DNA of 8,686 nucleotides from Anaerolineaceae bacterium UBA700 (GTDB taxonomy: Bacteria > Chloroflexota > Anaerolineae > Anaerolineales > Anaerolineaceae), in assembly GCA_002298885.1 (NCBI GenBank), contig DBMK01000272.1, positions 1 through 8,686 of the forward strand. Direction: 5' to 3'. This document shows positions 1-5,780 of this stretch, one piece after another. The notes under the pieces are model-generated. The model saw only the letters and a list, made by a program, of their open reading frames with translations. It did not search any database and was not told the origin of the DNA. The position numbers were made by a program, and so were the translations under genes. Position 1 is the stretch's first letter. Each line of letters begins with the position of its first letter.

Positions 1-28
1 TTCACGCTTCACGTTTCACGTTTTACGT
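1..28. repeat. Tandem heptamer repeat (TTCACGY/TTTTACG)
   Basis: About four head-to-tail copies of a 7-bp unit, variants of TTTCACG, run from the window edge and may continue beyond it. The last copy (TTTTACG) contains the complement of the methyltransferase TAA stop codon at 23-25, so the repeat reaches into the gene end. The copies differ by one base each. The unit differs from the CAGTTTA heptamer seen near 4490 and 5781, but its length and intergenic placement are the same. Confidence 0.7.
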
Positions 29-823
29 CTTCTTCGCCCAAAAGATCATCCGGCCGCCCGACTCGACGTACGGGCCGGCGGAGCGGTCGCCGTACAGGCC
101 TTCCACCGCCAGCCCGTGCCGCTCCAGCCAGGTCTGCGCCTCCAGCCGGCTAACGGGGTGCTTCTGCTGGGTGAACTCGCGCTTCAGCGAGGCCCCCACC
201 GGCGGCGTGATGTAGGTGCGCCGGCGGAACTGCACCAGGCGCTGCTGGGCATCGTACCAGGTGGTCTCGAGCGTGTTTTCAACGTAGGTGCCGTCGGCGC
301 ATGTGCCGGTGAGCACGCCGCGCACCTCGCCGGCCAGGCGCCAGTTGGCGTCCAGCACGCCCTCCATGTGATCGCTGTCCAGGTAAACATGACCACCCGG
401 GCGCAGGCTGGCGGCCGCGGCCTGTATGCAATCCTCCTGCTCTTCGGGCGTGGCCAGCTCGTAAAGTCCATTGCCGCCCAGGACCACCAGATCGAACCCG
501 GACGGCCAATCTTGCCAGCAGGTCGCGTCCATTTCCACCAGTTCCACCCGCTGGCGGGCTTCCTCGGGCAGGCGGGCGAGCTTATCCTGGGCCCGGGCCA
601 GCATAGCCCGCGAAGAATCCAGGCCGGTGACGCTGTGCCCGGCCTGGGCCAGCGGCAGGATCACCCGCCCGGTGCCGCAGAACGGCTCCAGCACCCGCAG
701 CGGGCCCAGCCCGTCCGCCAGGCGCAGGATGAAGGCCACGTCCTCCGTGCCGTACTCTACCCGGTCGTAGATCTCCGCCACGTGCGGATCGACATCGAAT
801 GGATTCACCTGGTTGCAGCTCAT
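23..823 (-). CDS. Class I SAM-dependent methyltransferase, substrate unknown
   Basis: A 266-aa soluble protein with a Rossmann-type methyltransferase domain (Methyltransf_25/11-like) that transfers a methyl group from S-adenosylmethionine. Motif I is VLEPFCGTGRVILPLA (residues 44-59, glycine-rich SAM loop). The acidic residue at the end of strand 2 is in VTGLDSS (D69), motif II is EMDAT (D99), and FDLVVLGGN (110-118) with LRPGGHVYLDS (140-150) matches strands 4 and 5. The C-terminal part (about 165-266) is mostly beta-like and probably shapes the substrate site; it gives no clue to the acceptor. The start MSCNQ is chosen over an upstream in-frame start (877) because GGAAGG lies about 8 nt before it and the longer reading runs through a perfect hairpin. 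The stop codon lies in a tandem repeat. It is transcribed after the regulator at 1017-1676, from which a long hairpin separates it. Confidence 0.88.
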   Translation of the reverse strand: MSCNQVNPFDVDPHVAEIYDRVEYGTEDVAFILRLADGLGPLRVLEPFCGTGRVILPLAQAGHSVTGLDSSRAMLARAQDKLARLPEEARQRVELVEMDATCWQDWPSGFDLVVLGGNGLYELATPEEQEDCIQAAAASLRPGGHVYLDSDHMEGVLDANWRLAGEVRGVLTGTCADGTYVENTLETTWYDAQQRLVQFRRRTYITPPVGASLKREFTQQKHPVSRLEAQTWLERHGLAVEGLYGDRSAGPYVESGGRMIFWAKKT

Positions 824-845
824 GATGCTTCCTTCCACTACCATC

Positions 846-888
846 TTGAGTATTTTTTGGGCAGCTACGCTGCCCAAAAAATACTCAA
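846..888. repeat. Perfect 20-bp inverted repeat, 3-nt loop
   Basis: Arms 846-865 and 869-888 are exact reverse complements (TTGAGTATTTTTTGGGCAGC type) around a TAC loop. It lies 22 nt upstream of the methyltransferase start, so it would form a very stable hairpin in that gene's 5' leader if transcription begins upstream. No T-run follows the stem on either strand, so it does not look like an ordinary intrinsic terminator. Confidence 0.9.
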
Positions 889-907
889 AGAAATATCATC
901 CATCATT

Positions 908-936
908 ATTATTGCACGGAGGGAAAATGTGCGCAA
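908..936 (-). promoter_or_regulatory. Possible promoter of the methyltransferase gene
   Basis: On the minus strand TTGCGC (931-936) and AATAAT (908-913) are separated by 17 bp, a fair sigma-70-like match. Transcription from here would place the 846-888 hairpin in the 5' untranslated leader. This is judged by eye only; the AT-rich DNA around it makes chance matches likely. Confidence 0.3.
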
Positions 937-952
937 GAGAAAGTGGTAATTT

Positions 953-1011
953 TTTGGTTATAAAGCGCTCCGGGCGGGCCTGAGACCCGCCCGTAGCGCT
1001 TTAAAACCAAA
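953..1011. terminator. Long hairpin after the response regulator gene, possible terminator
   Basis: Arms 953-978 and 986-1011 pair at 24 of 26 positions, with single mismatches at 960/1004 and 970/994. The loop is 7 nt and the GC core is CGGGCGGG/CCCGCCCG. It begins a few bases after the regulator stop codon and would end the three-gene operon. On the minus strand the stem is followed by an A-run rather than a T-run, so this is a U-less hairpin. It could act in RNA 3'-end protection, or be a dispersed repeat. Confidence 0.55.
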
Positions 1012-1016
1012 GAGAA

Positions 1017-1676
1017 TCACTCTCGGCGCACAATGCCGCTGGCCCAGGCGTAAACGGCAGCCTGGGTGCGGTCGGAAAGGTGCAGCTTGCTGAGGATGCT
1101 GCCCACGTGAGTCTTCACCGTAGATTCGCCGATGACCAGCTTTTCGGCGATCTCCTGGTTGCTGGCCCCCATAGCCACCAGGCGCAACACCTCCATTTCC
1201 CGCTCGCTTAACACCACAAACGGGTTCACCTGTTCCTGGCCGGGGTCCTGCATCTCGCGCACCACCCGCGCCGCAACCCGCGAATCAAGCACCGCCTCGC
1301 CGCGGGCTGCCTTACGCACCGCTTCGGCGATCTCGTTGGGGGCGGCGTCCTTCATCATATAAGACAGCGCCCCGGCCCGGATGGCCGGAAAGATGTGCTC
1401 GTCCTCGTGGTACGAGGTGAAAATGATCACCTGGGTGGCCGGGCTGACGCGCCGGATGGCGCGGGTCGTCTCCACTCCGTCCTGCCCCGGCATGACCATA
1501 TCCACCAGGGCCACGTCGGGCTTGAACTGCTCCGCCAGGCGCACCGCTTCGGCGCCGCCCTCCACCGCCCCGACCACTTCCAGGCCAGGGTCGGTCTGCA
1601 GGAACGTGCGGATACCCTGGCGCACCACGGCGTGGTCGTCCACGATCAGCACCTTGATCTTAGTCCCGTTTTCCAT
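1017..1676 (-). CDS. NarL/LiaR-type response regulator
   Basis: A 219-aa cytoplasmic two-component regulator that binds DNA when phosphorylated. The receiver domain (about 6-125) has the acidic pair D13-D14 in IVDDH, phosphoacceptor D59 in ALVDMVMPG, switch residue T87 in IIFTSYH and the conserved lysine K109 in MMKDA. A LuxR-type helix-turn-helix follows at about 154-212, with LSEREMEVLRLVAMG and GESTVKTHVGSIL. The end of the domain (LSDRTQAAVYAW) resembles LiaR/DegU regulators. The start is the ATG at 1676 because GAGGAG lies 4 nt upstream; the longer reading frame to 1793 only overlaps the kinase gene. The first 17 nt overlap the 3' end of the kinase gene, so the two are probably translationally coupled. 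The kinase is its likely partner. Targets are unknown; no binding site can be assigned. Confidence 0.95.
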   Translation of the reverse strand: MENGTKIKVLIVDDHAVVRQGIRTFLQTDPGLEVVGAVEGGAEAVRLAEQFKPDVALVDMVMPGQDGVETTRAIRRVSPATQVIIFTSYHEDEHIFPAIRAGALSYMMKDAAPNEIAEAVRKAARGEAVLDSRVAARVVREMQDPGQEQVNPFVVLSEREMEVLRLVAMGASNQEIAEKLVIGESTVKTHVGSILSKLHLSDRTQAAVYAWASGIVRRE

Positions 1677-2742
1677 GCGTCTCCTCGTTGAGCGGGATGC
1701 GGGCGGTGACCCGCGTCCCCTGGTTGGGCAAAGATTCCAGGATGAAGCTCCCGCCGGCCTGCTGAATGCGCTCGCGCATCGTGCGCAGCCCAAAGCCCTC
1801 CTCGGACTGCGACTCCGGCTCGAAGCCCAACCCGTTATCTCGCACCGAAAGCGCCAGTTCTCGGGCGCCGGCGGTCAGCGAGACCTCCACCAGGCTGGAG
1901 CGGCTGTGGCGGGCCACGTTGGAGAGCGCCTCCTGCATGAAGCGGATCAGCTCTTGCTGCACCTGCGGGTCGAGTTCCACCTCGCCTTCGCAGCGCAGGC
2001 GCACCTCGATCGGGTTCTGGCGCCGCCAGCCGTCCACGTACTCGCGCAGCGACTGGGCCAGCCCGCCCGGCTTGAGCGCTACCGGGCGCAGCTCGAAGAT
2101 GATCGCATTCAGTTCCTTGCCGGCTGCCTGGGCCAGCTTCTCTGCCTCGGCCAGGCTGGCGCGGGCCGCCTGCGGATCGCGCTCGAACAGGGCGCTGGCC
2201 GCCGCAAGTTGGAAGGAGGCCGCCGTGATCTGCTGCTTGACCGAGTCGTGCAGGTCGCGCGCCAGGTGGTTGCGCTCCTCCAGGGCCGCCAGCTCGCCGT
2301 GCGCCCGCAGCAGGCGCTCCATCTCGCCGGCCATGCCGTTGAGCCCCTGCCCAAAGGCACCGATCTCATCCGCCACGTCGTCCTGCACGCGGGTCGAAAA
2401 GTCGCCTGCCCGCCAGGCCTGCACCGCCCGGTTCAGGTCGCCCAGGCGAATATCCAGCCAGCGGGCGTTGAGGTAGCCGAGATAGGCGCTTACCAGCACC
2501 GCCGGGATCAACAGCACCAGGGCACTGGGCAAAATCTCCGCCAGCGCCGGAAGCAACTGCGCCTCGATCACCTGCAGCCAGGTGAGGCCGGGGCTGGCGC
2601 GCTGCAAATAGAGCGCGCCGGCCACCAGCCCCCACCAGGCCAGGATGAACAGCGCCGCCAGCGTGACCAGGTTGTAGGACAGCGCCAGGCGCCAGCGGAA
2701 CTTGCGGAAGGGCAAGAACACCCGCCGGGAGAGCAGCCTCAT
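1660..2742 (-). CDS. Membrane sensor histidine kinase, LiaS/NarX-like (HisKA_3)
   Basis: A 360-aa inner-membrane kinase that autophosphorylates and passes phosphate to the adjacent regulator. It has two membrane helices (about 21-46 and 66-92) joined by only about 20 external residues, so there is no real extracytoplasmic sensor domain. A HAMP linker follows (about 90-145). The HisKA_3 dimerisation domain has ARDLHDSVKQ with phosphoacceptor H165. The ATPase domain has an N-box at QEALSNVARHS (N275), the G1 box DNGLGF (302-307) and the G2 box GFGLRTMRER (316-325). The start ATG overlaps the stop of the DUF4190 gene (ATGA) and lacks its own Shine-Dalgarno sequence, which implies translational coupling. 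The short loop resembles intramembrane-sensing kinases such as LiaS, which read the state of a partner membrane protein; that parallel is inference. Confidence 0.95.
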   Translation of the reverse strand: MRLLSRRVFLPFRKFRWRLALSYNLVTLAALFILAWWGLVAGALYLQRASPGLTWLQVIEAQLLPALAEILPSALVLLIPAVLVSAYLGYLNARWLDIRLGDLNRAVQAWRAGDFSTRVQDDVADEIGAFGQGLNGMAGEMERLLRAHGELAALEERNHLARDLHDSVKQQITAASFQLAAASALFERDPQAARASLAEAEKLAQAAGKELNAIIFELRPVALKPGGLAQSLREYVDGWRRQNPIEVRLRCEGEVELDPQVQQELIRFMQEALSNVARHSRSSLVEVSLTAGARELALSVRDNGLGFEPESQSEEGFGLRTMRERIQQAGGSFILESLPNQGTRVTARIPLNEETHGKRD

Positions 2743-3080
2743 GGCTGGACGGTGATGATGACGGGGGTGCCGCCGCTAATGGTGCTGGTTGCAATATTGA
2801 AGAAAAGAATACCCACCACCACCGCCAGGCAGGCCAGCACGGCCAGGGCAATCCCAACCCAGCCCAGGATGATGCCGGCACGGGCGACGCCCTCGCCGCC
2901 GTACTGCTCGGGGTGAGCCAGGATCTCCCGGCGGGCCATCATGCCGGTGACCAACCCGGCGATGGGGCCGACCAGGGGCAGGATGGGCGGAAAGATGCCC
3001 AGGATGGATAGCACCAGGCTCAAAATGGCCAGGTTATGGGTTGCGGGACGTAAAGTAGTTGGTCCTTGTTGGTATGTCAT
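2739..3080 (-). CDS. DUF4190 small membrane protein, first gene of the two-component operon
   Basis: A 113-aa protein with two hydrophobic regions (about 16-47 and 67-97) joined by a short polar segment, MMARREILAHPEQYGGEG. That segment and the following ARAGIILGWVGIAL are the hallmark of DUF4190. The N-terminus is short and polar (MTYQQGP), and a Thr/Ser/Gly-rich tail of about 16 residues follows the last helix. GGAGG lies 7-8 nt upstream of the ATG at 3080, the best Shine-Dalgarno site of the operon. Its stop codon overlaps the kinase start. The biochemical role of DUF4190 is not established. Here the overlap with a kinase that has almost no sensor domain suggests an accessory or signal-input protein in the membrane, comparable in position to LiaF in lia operons. 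There is no sequence similarity to LiaF that I can see. Confidence 0.85.
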   Translation of the reverse strand: MTYQQGPTTLRPATHNLAILSLVLSILGIFPPILPLVGPIAGLVTGMMARREILAHPEQYGGEGVARAGIILGWVGIALAVLACLAVVVGILFFNIATSTISGGTPVIITVQP

Positions 3081-3114
3081 GCTAAAACCTCCAGTTGTAT
3101 TTTATAACGATCTC

Positions 3115-3142
3115 ATCATACACGCGGCTACCTTCCGTGTAA
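3115..3142 (-). promoter_or_regulatory. Probable promoter of the DUF4190-kinase-regulator operon
   Basis: On the minus strand TTACAC (3137-3142) and TATGAT (3115-3120) are spaced by 16 bp, a reasonable sigma-70-like promoter. The start codon lies about 35 nt downstream of the -10 box, leaving room for the GGAGG ribosome site. No operator repeat is obvious. Confidence 0.5.
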
Positions 3143-3193
3143 TCCACCTGCAAGGGGATTTAGGCTCCAACTCAAGGAGGAAGATTCACCACT

Positions 3194-3245
3194 GAGGCAC
3201 TGAGAAAACCTTTAAAAATATTTTTAAAGGTTTTCTCAGTGCCTC
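3194..3245. repeat. 52-bp perfect palindrome
   Basis: Two 26-bp arms, 3194-3219 and 3220-3245, are exact reverse complements with no spacer. The outer part is GAGGCACTGAG and the centre AAAAATATTTTT. Just outside, CCAC (3189-3192) and a duplicated CCTCTGTG with GTGG extend the symmetry imperfectly to about 3258. It lies between the divergent genes at 3080 and 3343. It could form a cruciform or be one copy of a dispersed repeat; on the + strand no classical T-run follows it. Confidence 0.9.
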
Positions 3246-3295
3246 TGTGCCTCTGTGGCGAATATTTCTTACTTTTAAAAAGGGTAAAAAATAAT

Positions 3296-3326
3296 AGGAT
3301 ATAAATTATCCTGTTTGTTGTACAAT
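3296..3326 (+). promoter_or_regulatory. Possible promoter and operator of the 190-aa gene
   Basis: TACAAT at 3321-3326 is a good -10 box; the start codon lies about 16 nt further on, so the leader would be very short. No clear -35 box is present. Instead a 6-bp dyad, AGGATA (3296-3301) and TATCCT (3307-3312) with a 5-nt spacer, sits where the -35 region should be, which suits an activator or repressor site. Confidence 0.3.
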
Positions 3327-3342
3327 AGCATTTGATTCTGAG

Positions 3343-3915
3343 ATGGAACACGTCCTTTCTCTACGCTTCAATCCGGACCGGGTAGCTTACTTCGAGGCCG
3401 CAGGGTGGCGGGCGTATTACGACCGGGCCTGGCTCAAGCTGCTGCGGCTGATCGTCAGCCTGTGCCAGGAGCAGTTCGGCATCCCCTTCCCCTCCTCGCT
3501 GCTGGCGGCCTATTACGTCACGCGTGCCTCGGCCGCCTGGGCGCCGGTGGACCACGACGAGCGCCAGGTGCAGGCCTGGTACGAGCGCTTCTACCGCTTA
3601 GCGCGGCGCTACTCGGGGCTCAAGTTCGACCCGGCCCGGGCGGCGGCCCTGGAGCTGCGCTACAACGCCGAGCACCGCCGGCTGGTGGGCAACCCCGACA
3701 AGCAGGCCTTCGTCCAGGCCATGGTCGAGCTGCACGGCGAGCTGTTCGGGCTCAGCCCGCAGCAGGCCCTGCCCTCCGCCGAGCTGCGCGTGCAGGCCAA
3801 CAACACGGTCGACCGCATCACCGGGCGCACCTCCACCGACGTGGAGGGCGACTGGGCCCTGCTGGAGGAGCACCTGCGCGCCTGCTACCGCTCCATCCGC
3901 AGCCAGATGGAATAG
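3343..3915 (+). CDS. Uncharacterised 190-aa helical protein
   Basis: I cannot assign this to a named family. The protein has no signal peptide and no clear membrane helix; it is predicted by eye to be soluble and mostly alpha-helical, with many aromatic residues in the first half. Notable segments are FEAAGWRAYYDRAW (17-30), ASAAWAPVDHDE (62-73), WYERFYRLARRYSGL (79-93), LELRYNAEHRRLVG (103-116) and NTVDRITGRTSTDVEGDW (154-171). Acidic and histidine residues (H71, E73, E110, H111, H131) are spread along it but form no recognised metal site. Strong GC-rich codon bias in this frame and a terminator right after the stop support a real gene. Its start follows a -10-like TACAAT with no good Shine-Dalgarno site, so it may be nearly leaderless. 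It is monocistronic and convergent with the DUF1684 gene, and nothing nearby indicates its job. Confidence 0.8.
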   Translation: MEHVLSLRFNPDRVAYFEAAGWRAYYDRAWLKLLRLIVSLCQEQFGIPFPSSLLAAYYVTRASAAWAPVDHDERQVQAWYERFYRLARRYSGLKFDPARAAALELRYNAEHRRLVGNPDKQAFVQAMVELHGELFGLSPQQALPSAELRVQANNTVDRITGRTSTDVEGDWALLEEHLRACYRSIRSQME

Positions 3916-3927
3916 AGGTTCATGCGA

Positions 3928-3974
3928 ATTAAAAAGGAGCGGCCTCGGTGAAATCGGGGCCGCTCCTTTTTAAT
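3928..3974. terminator. Bidirectional intrinsic terminator
   Basis: Arms 3928-3944 and 3958-3974 form an exact 17-bp stem (ATTAAAAAGGAGCGGCC and its complement) with a 13-nt loop. The stem ends in a T-run on both strands, so it can stop transcription of the + gene (stop at 3915) and of the DUF1684 gene. It overlaps the TAA stop of the latter (3970-3972). Confidence 0.9.
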
Positions 3975-4479
3975 CCGCATGGAAATTCTTTTCGCCAGCC
4001 CGGATGGGCACTTTGAGGTGGTTCTCGAAGGGGGTCAGCGGGCAGGACCACATATCGTTGTAGGCGCAGTAGGGGTTGTAGGCCAGGTTGAAGTCCACCA
4101 GGAAGCGCCCGCCGCCGAGCGGCTCCGGCTCCAGGTAACGCCCTGCGCCGTAAGTCTCCTTGGGGGCCTGGCTGTCGACGAAGGGCAGGAAGAAACCGCC
4201 GTTGCTGTGGTACACAGTCAGCTCGGCCGGCTGCCCGTCGACCTCAAACTGGAAGCGCCCGTAGCGGGTGTAGACCTGCACGTCGCCGGTGGAGGTCTGC
4301 ATCTGGATCTGTTCCGGCTTGGAGAAGCGCTCCAGGGTCACCTCCAGGCGCAGGTCGGGGTTTTCGGGGAAGTAATGCAGCCCATCGAAGGCCTGTTTCT
4401 GCTCCCGCGTCAGCGGGCTCTGTTCCTCGTGGGCGAAAAAATCGTCCTTTGCGGCGCGAAAATCGTCTAGATCGGTCAT
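3970..4479 (-). CDS. DUF1684 family protein
   Basis: A 169-aa cytoplasmic protein of the DUF1684 family, whose biochemical activity is not known to me. Family hallmarks in order are the N-terminal KDDFFAHEEQSPL (11-23), GLHYFPEN (33-40), a middle beta-rich part with TGDVQVYTRYGRFQFEV (64-80), LPFVDSQAPKETYGAGRYL (98-116), and the most conserved block VDFNLAYNPYCAY (128-140), SCPLTPFENHLKVPIRAGEK (145-164). The two cysteines (C138, C146) lie within that block. Length is slightly below the roughly 180-200 residues common in the family, with both ends intact. GAGGA lies about 6 nt before the ATG. A repeat element fills the 5' flank at 4487-4667, so its promoter is either inside that repeat or further upstream with the zinc-finger gene. 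It ends at a shared terminator. Confidence 0.88.
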   Translation of the reverse strand: MTDLDDFRAAKDDFFAHEEQSPLTREQKQAFDGLHYFPENPDLRLEVTLERFSKPEQIQMQTSTGDVQVYTRYGRFQFEVDGQPAELTVYHSNGGFFLPFVDSQAPKETYGAGRYLEPEPLGGGRFLVDFNLAYNPYCAYNDMWSCPLTPFENHLKVPIRAGEKNFHAD

Positions 4480-4486
4480 AAGGTCC

Positions 4487-4667
4487 TCAGTTTACAGTTC
4501 ACAGTTCACAGTTCACAGTTTACAGTGTACAGTTTTCAATCTAACCGCGAATTACACGAATGAGAGCGAATGGACACGAATGTTTTATTTAAAATATTCG
4601 TGTCCATTCGTAACAATTGGCGTAATTCGTGGATAAACTAAAAACTGTACACTGTAAACTGTAAACT
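4487..4667. repeat. Nested inverted-repeat element, copy A (heptamer arms, ATTCGTG core)
   Basis: The outer left arm is a run of CAGTTYA heptamers (about 4489-4530) ending in ACAGTGTACAGTTTT. The outer right arm (about 4640-4667) is the near-exact complement, AAAACTGTACACTGTAAAC and one more heptamer. Inside, CCGCGAATTACACGAATG (left) pairs imperfectly with GGCGTAATTCGTGG (right). At the centre CGAATGGACACGAAT (4567-4581) and its exact complement (4596-4610) form a 15-bp stem around an AT-rich loop. No reading frame or transposase is inside. It separates the zinc-finger gene from the DUF1684 gene. Confidence 0.85.
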
Positions 4668-4958
4668 TCATTTCTCAATCATCCTCAGCAATGCTTCGTA
4701 CTCTTCACGGCAGCCGGGGCACAGGTCGAGGTGGTGCTGGACGAGGGGCATCAGGGCGGCGGCATTCTCGCCGTGCGCCACGCGCTCGGCGAACTGGTCC
4801 ATCAGGGCGTGCGCTTCCTCACAGGCGAGCTCCTGGTCACGGGTGGCCTGGGCCATGGCCAGCATCTTTGCGGTCTCGCCACGCCGCACGCCGACCTGGT
4901 CCGCCGTCCCCCCGAAAATGCGCCGGATCCACCTCCCGGCCGATCGCAAAACATTCAT
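4668..4958 (-). CDS. Small zinc-finger protein, probable anti-sigma factor
   Basis: A 96-aa protein whose C-terminal half carries the zf-HC2/ZAS-type signature. It runs from C46 in ELACEEAH to H76-x3-C80-x2-C83 in HHLDLCPGCREEYEALL. In known anti-sigma factors this element binds zinc and holds an ECF sigma factor inactive. The first 25 residues (VLRSAGRWIRRIFGG region) are basic and amphipathic and could lie on the membrane; there is no full membrane helix. The finger sits after a 45-residue extension, whereas typical ZAS domains are N-terminal. The ATG at 4958 is preferred to the TTG two codons earlier because GAGG is then 8 nt away. It follows the ECF sigma gene on the same strand with a 164-nt gap occupied by a repeat. 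The anti-sigma role is inference from motif and neighbour; it could also be a short zinc-finger regulator. Confidence 0.8.
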   Translation of the reverse strand: MNVLRSAGRWIRRIFGGTADQVGVRRGETAKMLAMAQATRDQELACEEAHALMDQFAERVAHGENAAALMPLVQHHLDLCPGCREEYEALLRMIEK

Positions 4959-5010
4959 AAACAATTCCTCTTTATTTCAGACGTACTTTCTTACAAATAT
5001 CTTACTTTTA

Positions 5011-5117
5011 TCCGCGAATTTCGCGAATGTGGACGAATAGACACAAATATTTTTATATTGATTGCAATAATTCACCAAATACCTGCGTCATTCGCCTTCA
5101 TTCGTGGAATTCGTGGA
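5011..5117. repeat. Nested inverted-repeat element, degenerate copy B
   Basis: The left part TCCGCGAATTTCGCGAATG followed by GGACGAATAGACACAAAT (5011-5048) and the right part ATTCGCCTTCATTCGTGG plus AATTCGTGGA (5090-5117) are imperfect complements. The words match the ATTCGTG/AATTCGCGG core of copies A and C. The heptamer arms are missing, and the AT-rich centre (5048-5088) has diverged. It fills most of the gap between the sigma and zinc-finger genes. Confidence 0.7.
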
Positions 5118-5122
5118 CCCTC

Positions 5123-5770
5123 TTACTTGCTCTTTTCGAACATCGCCAGCAGCTCGCCCACGCTGAGGCCCTCGCGTTCGAGGCGGCGGCGGAGGCGCAG
5201 GCGGCCGTCGTGGAGCAGCTTGTACAGGGCATTGCGCTGCATGCCCATGCGGCGGGCCACCTCGTCGATGGGCATCCCCCGGATGCCCGCCGCCACCAGC
5301 GCCTTGCGCTGCTTCTCGGTCAGCTCCTCCAGGATCATACGATCCACCCGGCGCAGCAGGTCGGCCCGCTCGGCGGCCTGCTCTGGGCCGGTCGAAGGGT
5401 CAGCCTCCACGCCGGGCAGGGTGGGGCGCCCATCCGGCTCGTCCTTCTGCTCCAACAGCTCGTCCAGGGATACGTCGCGCCACTTCTGGCGGCGCAGCTC
5501 GCTCAGCGCAATGCGCACGGCGATCTTGTAGACCCAGGTGGTGAACTGACTGCGGCCCTCAAAGGTATCCAGCTTGGCGAGCACCCGCAGCAGGGTCTCC
5601 TGGGCGGTCTCCTCGGCCAGGGCTTCGAAGCGCGGGTCGCTGGCAGACAACCACGGCGCCAGGGCCCGTGGCAGCCCCGCCAGCACCAGGGCGCGCAGGT
5701 CCTCCAGGGCGGATTCGCGCCCTGGCCCCGTCGAACGCAGGTCAGTCAGCCAGTCGGAATTGGTGCGCAT
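5123..5770 (-). CDS. ECF-type (group 4) RNA polymerase sigma factor
   Basis: A 215-aa sigma factor that directs RNA polymerase to a small set of promoters. Region 2 spans about 20-97, with ETAQETLLRVLAKL (54-67), FEGRSQFTTWVYKIA (70-84) and ALSELRRQ (88-95), the expected core-binding and -10 recognition helices. A variable acidic linker (100-135) leads to region 4 at about 143-197, where LTEKQRKALVAAGIRGM precedes the helix-turn-helix IDEVARRMGMQRNALYKLLHDGR (168-190). It is closest in style to sigma-70 region 2/4 proteins of the RpoE class. The ATG at 5770 is the first available start; no Shine-Dalgarno sequence precedes it, and a CAGTTTA heptamer repeat begins 10 nt upstream. The probable anti-sigma gene lies downstream on the same strand, and bacterioferritin lies upstream, also on that strand. 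Target promoters are unknown. Confidence 0.93.
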   Translation of the reverse strand: MRTNSDWLTDLRSTGPGRESALEDLRALVLAGLPRALAPWLSASDPRFEALAEETAQETLLRVLAKLDTFEGRSQFTTWVYKIAVRIALSELRRQKWRDVSLDELLEQKDEPDGRPTLPGVEADPSTGPEQAAERADLLRRVDRMILEELTEKQRKALVAAGIRGMPIDEVARRMGMQRNALYKLLHDGRLRLRRRLEREGLSVGELLAMFEKSK

Positions 5771-5780
5771 GTGAAGTGAA

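Noticed and set aside
846..888. Intrinsic terminator
   Set aside because: The stem is perfect, but no T-run follows on either strand and no gene ends next to it, so it is listed as an inverted repeat only.
116..949. 277-aa open frame on the + strand
   Set aside because: It is antisense to the methyltransferase gene, has no recognisable domain, and runs through the 846-888 hairpin.
1381..2916. 511-aa open frame on the + strand
   Set aside because: It lies opposite the kinase, regulator and DUF4190 genes, is dominated by Arg/Gln/Ala/Leu low-complexity text, and has no family motif. It is a by-product of GC-rich codon use on the other strand.
4489..4535. CRISPR-like repeat run
   Set aside because: The units are 7 bp and directly adjacent with no spacers; this is a simple tandem repeat.
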